Translations under genes and position numbers: made by a program
Shown: positions 6,247 through 12,382 of the stretch, one piece after another
Numbering within the stretch: the first letter of the stretch is position 1
How the letters are laid out: the number at the start of each line of letters is the position of its first letter
The notes under the pieces: generated by a model
Told to the model about the DNA's origin: nothing
The model's input: the letters and a program-made list of their open reading frames with translations, nothing else
The model's database searches: none
Source of the DNA: Streptomyces katrae
GTDB lineage: Bacteria > Actinomycetota > Actinomycetes > Streptomycetales > Streptomycetaceae
Reading direction: 5' to 3'
DNA length: 12,489 bases
Assembly (NCBI RefSeq): GCF_000966975.1
Contig: NZ_JZWV01000620.1
Span: forward strand, 1,909 to 14,397

Positions 6247-6648
6247 CTAATGTCCCTGTTCGTCCCGGCGGCGCTGCCACCGGTCCTCGATACGGTTCAT
6301 CATCGACCGACGCTGCCGGTTCTGCCCGCGGGCCGAACCGCCTGCACTTCCGGAGACGGGCTGTTCGCCGGGCTTGGGTGCCTTGCGCCAACCGGTGACC
6401 ACGAGGACCGTACAGGCCAGCATGACGAGGAATCCCACCACGCTGATCCAGAGCACTTCCTGCCAGATCACACCTGTCATGAGGAGCGCGATACCCACCA
6501 CAATGCCTGCGACTGCCTGGTAAACCCGTCGCCGGGTGTACGTGCGCAGTCCACTGCCCTCAAGCGCTGTCGCGAACTTGGGGTCTTCGGCGTACAGCGC
6601 TCGCTCCATCTGCTCGAGCATTCGCTGCTCGTGCTCCGAGAGCGGCAC
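6247..6648 (-). CDS. DUF3040 domain membrane protein
   Basis: A 133-residue protein beginning with PLSEHEQRMLEQMERALYAE after the initiator, the signature of the actinobacterial DUF3040 family. A cytoplasmic helix (DPKFATALEGSGLR) leads into two membrane segments, about 45-63 (VYQAVAGIVVGIALLMTGVI) and 68-88 (LWISVVGFLVMLACTVLVVTG), then a basic tail ending RRRDEQGH. The GTG at 6648 is preferred over an in-frame ATG at 6663. AGGAGG (minus strand, 6660-6655) lies 6 nt before the GTG, and the family normally begins at the PLSEHEQ block. With the ATG, the ribosome binding site would be inside the coding sequence. The gene has a TAG stop and its own terminator. Related genes sit near the division cluster in actinobacteria; the function is unknown to me. 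Confidence 0.92.
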   Translation of the reverse strand: MPLSEHEQRMLEQMERALYAEDPKFATALEGSGLRTYTRRRVYQAVAGIVVGIALLMTGVIWQEVLWISVVGFLVMLACTVLVVTGWRKAPKPGEQPVSGSAGGSARGQNRQRRSMMNRIEDRWQRRRDEQGH

Positions 6649-6964
6649 GGGAGTCCTCCTCATCCGTCGGTCGCGGGGGGTAGCGACCAGGGGTCCCCTT
6701 CAGGATAGGCGGGGAATCGCCCCCGTGATACCCGCCCTCTACGCCACATTCTGCAAATCGCTGAGCGAGAAACCACTGCGTGGACAACCAGTGTGCGAAA
6801 CGTACCGTCACCAGCGCGGTCACTGAGGCGTTTATTCCCCAATGAGAGGTCCGCCATGCCGAGCGGTGTTCCGATCATACGGGTCACGGCGCGGGAACGG
6901 AGGGGTCTCGCTCAGGTCAACCGCGCAGGTCCGTGGATCGGGCCCGTTGGGCCGGGCCCGTGGA
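6649..6964 (-). promoter_or_regulatory. 316-bp intergenic leader of DUF3040 with two -10-like boxes
   Basis: This stretch is clearly AT-richer than the flanking genes, most so at about 6740-6890. Read leftward it has TATGAT at 6879-6874, close to an ideal -10, and TATCCT at 6707-6702. Neither has a convincing -35. GGTCGC (6669-6674) and GCGACC (6683-6688) could form a small hairpin in the leader just upstream of the ribosome binding site. Short open frames here have mixed third-position composition and I do not call them genes. Confidence 0.4.
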
Positions 6965-6971
6965 TCAGGCC
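6928..6971. repeat. 17-bp imperfect direct repeat over the methyltransferase stop codon
   Basis: GGTCCGTGGATCGGGCC (6928-6944) and GGCCCGTGGATCAGGCC (6955-6971) match at 15 of 17 positions, with a 27-bp period. The second copy contains the stop codon of the leftward methyltransferase gene (6967-6965). The GGGCCCG stretches between and inside the copies could also pair weakly as a T-less terminator. Confidence 0.65.
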
Positions 6972-7723
6972 GGCTTCTCGCCCAGCACGTGCAGCTGGGT
7001 GGCCACCGCGTGGAAGGCGGGCAGCTCGGCGGCGGCCTCCTCCAGGCGCAGCAGCGCCTCCACCGCACCCGGCTCGGTGTCCACCAGCACACCGGGCACC
7101 AGGTCGGCGAAGACCCGCACCCCGTGCACGGAGCCGACCTCCAGGCCGGCCGCGCCGACCAGCTCCGCGAGCTGCTCGGCGGTGAAGCGGCGCGGCACCG
7201 GGTCGCCGGCGCCCCAGCGCCCGGCCGGGTCGGTGAGCGCGGTACGGGCCTCGGTGAAGTGCCCGGCCAGCGCCCGGGCGAGGACGGCCCCGCCCAGGCC
7301 GGCGCCGAGCAGGCTGAGGACGCCGCCGGGGCGCAGCGCGGCGACGGCGTTGGCCACGCCCTCGGCCGGGTCGTCCACGTACTCCAGTACACCGTGGCAG
7401 AGCACCACGTCGTACGCGTCGCGCTCGACGACGTCCAGCAGGCCCTGGGCGTCGCCCTGGACCCCGCGCACCAGGTCGGCGACGCCCTCTTCGGCGACCC
7501 GGCGCTCCAGCCCGAACAGCGCGTTCGGGCTGGGGTCGACCACGGTCACCCGGTGGCCCAGCCGGGCGACGGGCACGGCGAACTTGCCGGTGCCGCCGCC
7601 GGTGTCGAGGACGTCCAGCACATCCCGCCCGGTCGCCTTCACCCGGCGGTCGAGGGCCTCCTTGAGGACCTCCCACACCACGGCGGTGCGGAGGGAGGCG
7701 CGGGGGCGGGAAGTGTCCGACAC
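6965..7723 (-). CDS. class I SAM-dependent methyltransferase
   Basis: A 252-residue soluble protein with a Rossmann methyltransferase core. Motif I is VLDTGGGTGKFAVPVA (38-53, with Asp-Thr-Gly where many members have Glu-x-Gly). The acidic residue at the end of the second strand is Asp63 in VTVVDPSPNAL. Then come GDAQGL, the DVVLCHGVLEYVDDP stretch and LRPGGVLSLLG, the usual order of a methyltransferase 11/25-type domain. The C-terminal part (FTAEQLAELVGAAGLEVGSVHGVRVFADL) resembles small-molecule methyltransferases such as those related to CmoA/SmtA. Substrate unknown. The GTG start at 7723 is supported by GAGGAG on the minus strand, about 9 nt upstream. The gene follows the HEPN gene with a 76-bp gap on the same strand, so cotranscription is likely. 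Confidence 0.93.
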   Translation of the reverse strand: MSDTSRPRASLRTAVVWEVLKEALDRRVKATGRDVLDVLDTGGGTGKFAVPVARLGHRVTVVDPSPNALFGLERRVAEEGVADLVRGVQGDAQGLLDVVERDAYDVVLCHGVLEYVDDPAEGVANAVAALRPGGVLSLLGAGLGGAVLARALAGHFTEARTALTDPAGRWGAGDPVPRRFTAEQLAELVGAAGLEVGSVHGVRVFADLVPGVLVDTEPGAVEALLRLEEAAAELPAFHAVATQLHVLGEKPA

Positions 7724-7799
7724 GGCTGATGGCTCCTCGGGCGGCGGTGGGGCGGGGTGCGTGCGTCCCCCACCCTATTGCCTCGGCCGACCGCGCAGC

Positions 7800-8291
7800 T
7801 CATCCCGCGTCCGGACGCTCCGGGCGCTCCGGACGCGGCTGGGGCAGCGGCTGCGCCACGGGCCGCAGTGCGAGCATCCGCTCCACCAGGCGCAGGAACA
7901 TCCCGGCCTCCCGTACGAGGTCGTCCGCGTCCCGGCCGGTGGCCGCGTCCGGTATCCCCGCCTCGGCCCGGGCCCGGCGGGCGGCGCCCGAGGCGAACAG
8001 GGCGCTCCACTCGGTCAGCTCCGGCGCGATCTCCGGGAGCACCTCCCAAGCGCTGCGGATCCGGGGCCGCCGCCTGGGGTTGACCGGCTCGGGCCGGGCA
8101 CGGGCGGCGAGCACCGCCGCGGCGGCGCGCAGGGCGGCGAGGTGGGCGGTGGCGTACCGCTCGTTGGGCCGGGGCAGCAGGGCCGCCTCGGCCAGGCCGC
8201 TGCGGGCCTTGGCGAGCAGGTCCAGGGCGGCCGGGGGCGCGGCCGACCTGCGCGGGACGGGGTGGACAGGGGACGGGGACGGTGTGGCCAT
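7800..8291 (-). CDS. SAV_6107-type HEPN domain protein
   Basis: A 163-residue, mostly helical, Ala/Arg-rich cytoplasmic protein. After a Pro-rich leader (1-20), an amphipathic helix (ALDLLAKARSGLAEAALL) is followed by NERYATAHLAALRAAAAVLA (43-62). There Arg45 and His50 form an R-x4-H motif, the signature of HEPN nucleases. The middle (IRSAWEVLPEIAPELTEWSALFASG) and LVREAGMFLRLVERML complete the helical bundle. I recognise it as the Streptomyces HEPN family named after SAV_6107. HEPN proteins are often RNases or toxin components, but many are domesticated housekeeping proteins, and no antitoxin-like gene adjoins it. The ATG at 8291 is supported by GACAGGAGG on the minus strand, about 6 nt upstream. 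It is the first gene of the leftward block and lies divergently from the ABC/Pip module. Confidence 0.85.
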   Translation of the reverse strand: MATPSPSPVHPVPRRSAAPPAALDLLAKARSGLAEAALLPRPNERYATAHLAALRAAAAVLAARARPEPVNPRRRPRIRSAWEVLPEIAPELTEWSALFASGAARRARAEAGIPDAATGRDADDLVREAGMFLRLVERMLALRPVAQPLPQPRPERPERPDAG

Positions 8292-8311
8292 GACGAACCT
8301 CCTGTCGTTGC

Positions 8312-8343
8312 GTGGTGCTCAGCGGGTGGTGCTCGGTGGTGCC
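8312..8343. repeat. three copies of GTGGTGC upstream of the HEPN gene
   Basis: GTGGTGCTC occurs at 8312-8320 and 8326-8334, and GTGGTGCC at 8336-8343. On the minus strand these read GAGCACCAC and lie 21-52 bp before the HEPN start codon. They may be a regulator site or simple duplications. Confidence 0.4.
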
Positions 8344-8460
8344 GGACGGAGCGTGGCCCCGTTGCTGGACCCATCGTGGCGCCCCCCACTGACAATCGTC
8401 CTGACCTGCGCTTTTGTGCCCAAAGTCCCCCTCCTGTGCCGACCTTGGTCCCGAACCTGC

Positions 8461-8502
8461 TAGTTTTTGAACTGACTGGTCAGTTCAAAAGGAGGGGGCG
8501 GG
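8461..8502 (+). promoter_or_regulatory. promoter and TetR-type operator of the ABC/Pip/TetR module
   Basis: A perfect inverted repeat spans 8465-8490: arms TTTTGAACTGAC and GTCAGTTCAAAA, 12 bp each, around a central TG. It is an AT-rich island in GC-rich sequence and has the length and symmetry of a TetR-family operator. TAGTTT (8461-8466) fits a TANNNT -10 box, which would put the transcription start near 8473 inside the palindrome. A bound repressor would therefore block the promoter. AGGAGGGGG (8490-8498) right after the palindrome is the ribosome binding site of the ATG at 8504. A TetR gene ends the same module, making autoregulation the simplest reading. Confidence 0.82.
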
Positions 8503-8503
8503 G

Positions 8504-9472
8504 ATGGACAGCCCGCACGGAGCCGTCGTCAAGGCCGAGGGCTTCGGACTCAAGGGCCCGCGCGGCTGGGTCTTCCAGGACATCGCGATCGACGCCGCAC
8601 CCGGCTCGCTCCTCGCGGTCGAAGGCCCCTCCGGCAGTGGCCGTACCTGCCTGCTCCTCGCCCTCACGGGGCGGATGAAACCCACCGCGGGCCACGCCGA
8701 GGTCGGCCGCCACCGCCTCCCGAAGAAGATGGCCGCCGTCCGCCGGATCACCGCCCTCGGCCCGGTCCCCGGGGTCAACGACCTCGACCAGGCCCTCACC
8801 GTCGCCGAGCAGCTGCGCGAGGGCGCCATGCTCCAGCGGCGCTACGACGCCCCCGTGCGCGCCCTGCTGCGCCCGCGCGGCGCCCACGCCCCGGCCCCGG
8901 CCCGGGTCCGGATCGAACAGGCCCTGGCCGCCGTCGGACTCGACCCCGCCACCCTGCCCAAGGGGATGCGCACCTCCGTGCGGGACCTGGAACGGCTGGA
9001 GGCCATCCGGCTGTCCGTGGCCATCGCCCTGCTGGGCGGCCCCCGGCTGCTGGCCCTCGACGACCTCGACCTCAAGCTCTCGGACACCGAACGCACCGAG
9101 GCCTGGGACCTGCTCCGCTCGGTCGCCGCCCGAGGCACCACCGTCCTCGCGGTGTGCAGCGAGGCCCCGGCGGACGTCACGGTGGTCCGCACCGGCCCGC
9201 AGGCCCCGGCGGAGCCCGCCGCCGAGCCGGCCGCGGCCCCCCTGTCCGAGACCCCCAAGGTCACCTGGGGCACCTCCCGCCCGGAGGAAACGGAAGCCCA
9301 GGCGGCACCCGCGGCCCCGTCCCTCACCAAGAAGGACGCCGCTCCCGCGGCTGCCGGCACCGGCAGCGACGCCGTGGACGACGACGAACACGAACACGAA
9401 CACGAACACGAAGACGAAGACGAAGACACGAAGGGGGCGGACGATGCGCTCGCCGAAACTGGCCGCGCTTGA
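8504..9472 (+). CDS. ABC-type ATP-binding protein with degenerate catalytic motifs
   Basis: A 322-residue protein. Residues 8-222 have the ABC nucleotide-binding domain layout, but each functional motif is altered. Walker A is GPSGSGRT (41-48) with Arg47 for the invariant Lys. The LSGGQ signature is replaced by VRDLE (159-163), just before the helix leading to ALLGGP. Walker B is LLALDD (182-187) with Asp187 for the catalytic Glu. The H-loop has VCSEA (217-221) and no His. It may bind nucleotide but probably hydrolyses it poorly or not at all. The tail (about 223-322) is Pro/Ala-rich and disordered and contains a Glu-His/Glu-Asp repeat. No membrane segment is seen. The ATG follows AGGAGGGGG closely. 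The gene overlaps the YhgE/Pip gene by 29 bp, so the products are probably translationally coupled and act together at the membrane. Confidence 0.88.
   Translation: MDSPHGAVVKAEGFGLKGPRGWVFQDIAIDAAPGSLLAVEGPSGSGRTCLLLALTGRMKPTAGHAEVGRHRLPKKMAAVRRITALGPVPGVNDLDQALTVAEQLREGAMLQRRYDAPVRALLRPRGAHAPAPARVRIEQALAAVGLDPATLPKGMRTSVRDLERLEAIRLSVAIALLGGPRLLALDDLDLKLSDTERTEAWDLLRSVAARGTTVLAVCSEAPADVTVVRTGPQAPAEPAAEPAAAPLSETPKVTWGTSRPEETEAQAAPAAPSLTKKDAAPAAAGTGSDAVDDDEHEHEHEHEDEDEDTKGADDALAETGRA
9386..9427 (+). repeat. hexanucleotide repeat (GAACAC)x4 then (GAAGAC)x3 encoding Glu-His/Glu-Asp
   Basis: Four perfect GAACAC units (9386-9409) run into three GAAGAC units (9410-9427), in frame, encoding EHEHEHEH then EDEDED inside a longer acidic stretch. 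Every Glu uses GAA, although GAG is favoured elsewhere, as expected if the tract grew by slippage. It ends 16 bp before the start codon of the YhgE/Pip gene. Confidence 0.95.
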
Positions 9473-11528
9473 GCTGAAGCGGTTCGGGCGGGGGAAGCTG
9501 CCCCGGGCCGCCCTCGTCGCGCTGCTCCTGCTGCCCCTCCTCTACGGGGCCCTGTACCTGTGGTCGTTCTGGGACCCGTACAAGCGCCTCGACCAGGTGC
9601 CCGTGGCCATCGTCAACGCCGACAAGGGCGCCACCGTGGGCGGCGAGCACCTCGACGTCGGCGGTGACATCACCCGGAACCTGCGCGAGCGCAAGACCTT
9701 CGACTGGCGCGTGGTCAGCGCCGACGAGGCCGCCAAGGGCCTGGAGGACGGGAAGTACTTCCTCTCCCTCACCATGCCCGCCGACTTCAGCGAGAAGATC
9801 GCCTCCAGCAGCGGCGCCGACCCCACCACCGGGGCCCTCCAGGTCCGCACGAACGACGCCAACAACTACATCGTCGGCTCGATCTCCCGCACCGTCTTCT
9901 CCGAGGTCCGCTCGGCCGCCTCCACCAAGGCCTCCCGCAAGTTCCTCGACAAGATCTTCGTCTCCTTCTCCGACCTGCACGACAAGACCGCCGAGGCCGC
10001 CGACGGAGCCGACAAGCTCAAGGACGGCGCGGGCAAGGCCCAGCAGGGTGCCAAGGACCTCGCCGACGGCCTCGACACGGCCAAGGAGAAGTCCGGCGAG
10101 CTCACGGGCGGCCTGAACAAGCTGAACGAGGCCGCGGGCAAGCTGGAGACCGGCTCCCGGCAGGTCGCCGAGGGCACCCAGAAGGTCGCCGACCTGGCCA
10201 ACGGCGCCGCCGACAAGGCCCGCCCGTTCGTCAAGGACCCCAAGAACCTCGCGGACACCGCCAAGCTGGTCGGCGACACCGCCCACGTCGTCAACCTGCA
10301 CCTCGCCAAGTTCGCCGAGAAGGCCCCCGCCGCGGCCGCCCTCACCAGGAAGGTGGCCGACCGCACCGACAGCTTCTACACGAAGTACTGCTCCGCCTCC
10401 GCCCAGCCGGCCCCGGCCTTCTGCGCCGACGCGAAGACCGCCAGGGACGACGCGGCCCAGGCCGCCCTGCTCAGCGGTGACGTCAACACCGTCCTCGGCA
10501 ACTCCAAGGGCGACCTCACCAAGCTCCAGGGCCAGCTGACCGACCTGGAGAACAAGGCCCGCGAACTCGCCGACAAGGCCCCCGGCCTCGCCGGTGACCT
10601 CAACGCCGCCTTGGCCAAGGCCAACGCCCTCAACGACGGCGCCCACCAGGTCGCCGACGGCATGGTCAAGCTCCACGCCGGCATCGGCACCGCCGCCGGC
10701 GGCTCCGGCAAGCTCGGCGAGGGCGTCGGCAAGCTCGGCGACGGCGCCGAGCAGCTGGGCGGCGGCATGGTCAAGCTGGTCGACGGCACCGGCGAACTCG
10801 CCGGCGGCCTCCACGACGGCGCCGGCAAGATCCCGGACTACGACCAGCGCCAGCGCGACGCCCGCACCCAGGTCATGGCCGACCCGGTCCAGCTCGCCAG
10901 CGACCCCCTGCACAAGGCGCCCAACTACGGCACCGGCTTCGCCCCCTACTTCATCCCGCTCTCCCTCTGGGTCGGCGCGATGGTCGCGTACATGCTGATC
11001 GCCCCCATGAACAAGCGGGCCCTGGCCGCCGGCGCCTCGTCCTGGCGGATCGCCTTCGCGGGCTGGCTGCCCGTGGTCGGCCTCGGCGCCGCGCAGGTGG
11101 GCGCGTTGATGTCCGTACTGCACTGGGGCCTCGGCCTGCAGATGGCCCACCCGGCCCTGACCATCGGCTTCCTGGTCCTGGTCACCGCCTGCTTCGCGGC
11201 GATCATCCAGTGGCTCAATGCCAAGTTCGGCGCCGCCGGACGCATCCTGGTCCTCGCCGTCCTGATGCTCCAGCTGACCTCGGCGGGCGGCACCTACCCC
11301 GTGCAGACCAGCCCCGGCTTCTTCAACGCCATCCACCCGTACCTGCCGATGTCGTACATCGTCGCGAGCCTGCGCCGCCTCATCACCGGCGGGGACCTCA
11401 CCCCGGTGTGGCAGGGCGGCCTGGTCCTGCTCGCCTTCACGGCCGGGGCCCTGGCCCTCACCGCCCTCGCCGCCCGCGGCAAGCAGGTGTGGACGATGGA
11501 CCGGCTGCACCCGGAACTGAGCCTGTAA
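9444..11528 (+). CDS. YhgE/Pip family membrane protein (ABC-2 permease superfamily)
   Basis: A 694-residue integral membrane protein. One N-terminal membrane helix (about 22-42, ALVALLLLPLLYGALYLWSF) is followed by DQVPVAIVNADKGATVGG, the hallmark opening of the YhgE/Pip domain. A large extracytoplasmic region (about 45-490) follows, much of it heptad-like with glycine-rich repeats such as GKLGEGV and GKLGDGA. Five C-terminal helices close it (about 498-518, 530-555, 568-592, 600-620, 655-678). The architecture matches phage infection protein Pip, B. subtilis YhgE and the EsaA/YueB component of type VII secretion. Cys316 and Cys327 in the outer domain could form a disulfide. The ATG at 9444 has a purine-rich AAGGGGGCGG (9431-9440) upstream and overlaps the ATP-binding gene. 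A role in export or envelope function is inferred from the family; the substrate is unknown. Confidence 0.94.
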   Translation: MRSPKLAALELKRFGRGKLPRAALVALLLLPLLYGALYLWSFWDPYKRLDQVPVAIVNADKGATVGGEHLDVGGDITRNLRERKTFDWRVVSADEAAKGLEDGKYFLSLTMPADFSEKIASSSGADPTTGALQVRTNDANNYIVGSISRTVFSEVRSAASTKASRKFLDKIFVSFSDLHDKTAEAADGADKLKDGAGKAQQGAKDLADGLDTAKEKSGELTGGLNKLNEAAGKLETGSRQVAEGTQKVADLANGAADKARPFVKDPKNLADTAKLVGDTAHVVNLHLAKFAEKAPAAAALTRKVADRTDSFYTKYCSASAQPAPAFCADAKTARDDAAQAALLSGDVNTVLGNSKGDLTKLQGQLTDLENKARELADKAPGLAGDLNAALAKANALNDGAHQVADGMVKLHAGIGTAAGGSGKLGEGVGKLGDGAEQLGGGMVKLVDGTGELAGGLHDGAGKIPDYDQRQRDARTQVMADPVQLASDPLHKAPNYGTGFAPYFIPLSLWVGAMVAYMLIAPMNKRALAAGASSWRIAFAGWLPVVGLGAAQVGALMSVLHWGLGLQMAHPALTIGFLVLVTACFAAIIQWLNAKFGAAGRILVLAVLMLQLTSAGGTYPVQTSPGFFNAIHPYLPMSYIVASLRRLITGGDLTPVWQGGLVLLAFTAGALALTALAARGKQVWTMDRLHPELSL
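10707..10748 (+). repeat. 21-bp tandem repeat coding for a heptad
   Basis: Two units, 10707-10727 and 10728-10748, encode GKLGEGV and GKLGDGA within the extracytoplasmic coiled-coil-like region of the YhgE/Pip protein. They differ at three positions. This is the clearest piece of a longer degenerate heptad series. Confidence 0.75.
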
Positions 11529-11542
11529 GGGGCTGTTGACCT

Positions 11543-12184
11543 GTGAGAATCAGCGCCATGGAAAGCAGCAGCACCACCGCCGGCGGGGCCCGGCGGCAGG
11601 CCACGCGACAGAAGCTGTACGAGGCGGCCGTCACGCTCATCGCGGAGCAGGGCTTCTCCGCGACCACGGTCGACGAGATCGCCGAGCGGGCGGGCGTGGC
11701 CAAGGGCACCGTCTACTACAACTTCGCGAGCAAGACCGAGCTCTTCGAGGAACTCCTGCGGCACGGGGTCGGCCTGCTGACCGCCTCGCTGCGGGAGGCC
11801 GCGGACGAGACGGAGGCGCGCGGCGGCAGCCGTATCGAGGCCCTCGACGCGATGATCCGGGCGGGCCTGGTCTTCATCCACCGCTACCCGGCCTTCACCC
11901 AGCTGTACGTCGCCGAGCTCTGGCGCACCAACCGGGCCTGGCAGGGCACCCTGATGGTGGTCCGGGGGCAGGCCGTGGCGGTGGTGGAGTCGGTGCTGCG
12001 GGAGGGGGTCGAGCGGGGTGAGCTCAGCGCCGAGATCGACGTACCGCTGACGGCGGCGGCGCTCGTCGGGATGGTGCTGGTGGCCGCGCTGGACTGGCAG
12101 GCCTTCCAGAGCGAGCGGTCGCTGGACGACGTGCACTCGGCGCTGTCGCTGCTGCTGCGGGGGCGGGTGAGCGGGAGCCGGTGA
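11543..12184 (+). CDS. TetR/AcrR family transcriptional regulator
   Basis: A 213-residue repressor-type protein. The N-terminal DNA-binding domain is clear: QKLYEAAVTLIAEQGFSATT (about 23-42), then VDEIAERAGVAKGTVYYNFA (43-62), with the recognition helix in VAKGTVYYNF, and SKTELFEELL. The C-terminal ligand and dimerisation domain is helical and includes FIHRYPAFTQLYVAELWRTN. The GTG at 11543 lies 14 bp after the YhgE/Pip stop, with AGGGG at 11528-11532 about 10 nt upstream. The ATG at 11558 (MESSSTTAGG) is a reasonable alternative without a clear ribosome binding site. As third gene of the module, it is the natural ligand-responsive repressor of the palindrome before the ATP-binding gene. The inducer is unknown. 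Confidence 0.93.
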   Translation: MRISAMESSSTTAGGARRQATRQKLYEAAVTLIAEQGFSATTVDEIAERAGVAKGTVYYNFASKTELFEELLRHGVGLLTASLREAADETEARGGSRIEALDAMIRAGLVFIHRYPAFTQLYVAELWRTNRAWQGTLMVVRGQAVAVVESVLREGVERGELSAEIDVPLTAAALVGMVLVAALDWQAFQSERSLDDVHSALSLLLRGRVSGSR

Positions 12185-12227
12185 CCCCCGGTCGGCGGTG
12201 CCGTGGCCGCCGTCGGCGGCGTAGAAC

Positions 12228-12270
12228 TGAGTATCCGTACCTAGGTGCACAGATGAGTACCCGTACGGAT
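12228..12270. repeat. 13-bp direct repeat with an inverted copy (TGAGTA-Y-CCGTAC)
   Basis: TGAGTATCCGTAC (12228-12240) and TGAGTACCCGTAC (12254-12266) differ at one position and lie 26 bp apart. In addition ATCCGTAC (12233-12240) is the exact inverse of GTACGGAT (12263-12270), so the segment can also pair as a stem. CCTAGG and GTGCAC, both palindromic, lie between the copies. It looks like a protein-binding array. Confidence 0.65.
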
Positions 12271-12280
12271 GGGCTCCCAC

Positions 12281-12295
12281 CTGCGGAAACCGCAG
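12281..12295. other. small hairpin CTGCGG-AAA-CCGCAG
   Basis: A perfect 6-bp stem with an AAA loop, 10 bp after the repeated motif. No T-run follows. It could be part of a structured transcript or of the adjacent repeat array. Confidence 0.45.
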
Positions 12296-12382
12296 ACTGG
12301 GGGCTGGGGACAAGGGCAGGCCCGCCGGGCCGCGCCGCGGACACGGGGCCGCGGAGCGGGTCGGCTGCCGCCCGGGGAACAG

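Noticed and set aside
6779..6787. DnaA-box-like sequence (TTGTCCACG on the minus strand) before DUF3040
   Set aside because: It has one mismatch to TTGTCCACA and stands alone; no cluster of boxes, dnaA or dnaN gene is nearby, so a replication origin is not supported.
6660..6887. A 75-codon minus-strand open frame ending just before the DUF3040 ribosome binding site
   Set aside because: The position is tempting, but third codon positions are mixed (many T and A), unlike real genes here. There is no good ribosome binding site and no recognisable family, so I read it as leader.
6856..7185. Plus-strand frame starting MPSGVPIIRVTARERR with AGAGG upstream
   Set aside because: It runs deep into the methyltransferase gene on the opposite strand, its early codons lack the G/C-ending bias, and the product becomes a Pro/Arg-rich shadow.
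9378..9430. GAACAC/GAAGAC tract considered as a CRISPR or intergenic satellite
   Set aside because: The units are 6 bp, contiguous, in frame and inside the coding sequence of the ATP-binding protein, without spacers.
9324..11510. A very long open frame on the minus strand opposite the YhgE/Pip gene (and similar ones opposite thiE, metF and the CrtI-like gene)
   Set aside because: These are antisense shadows common in GC-rich genomes. Their products are Gly/Arg/Ala/Val-rich without recognisable domains, while the opposite strand encodes clear family members.
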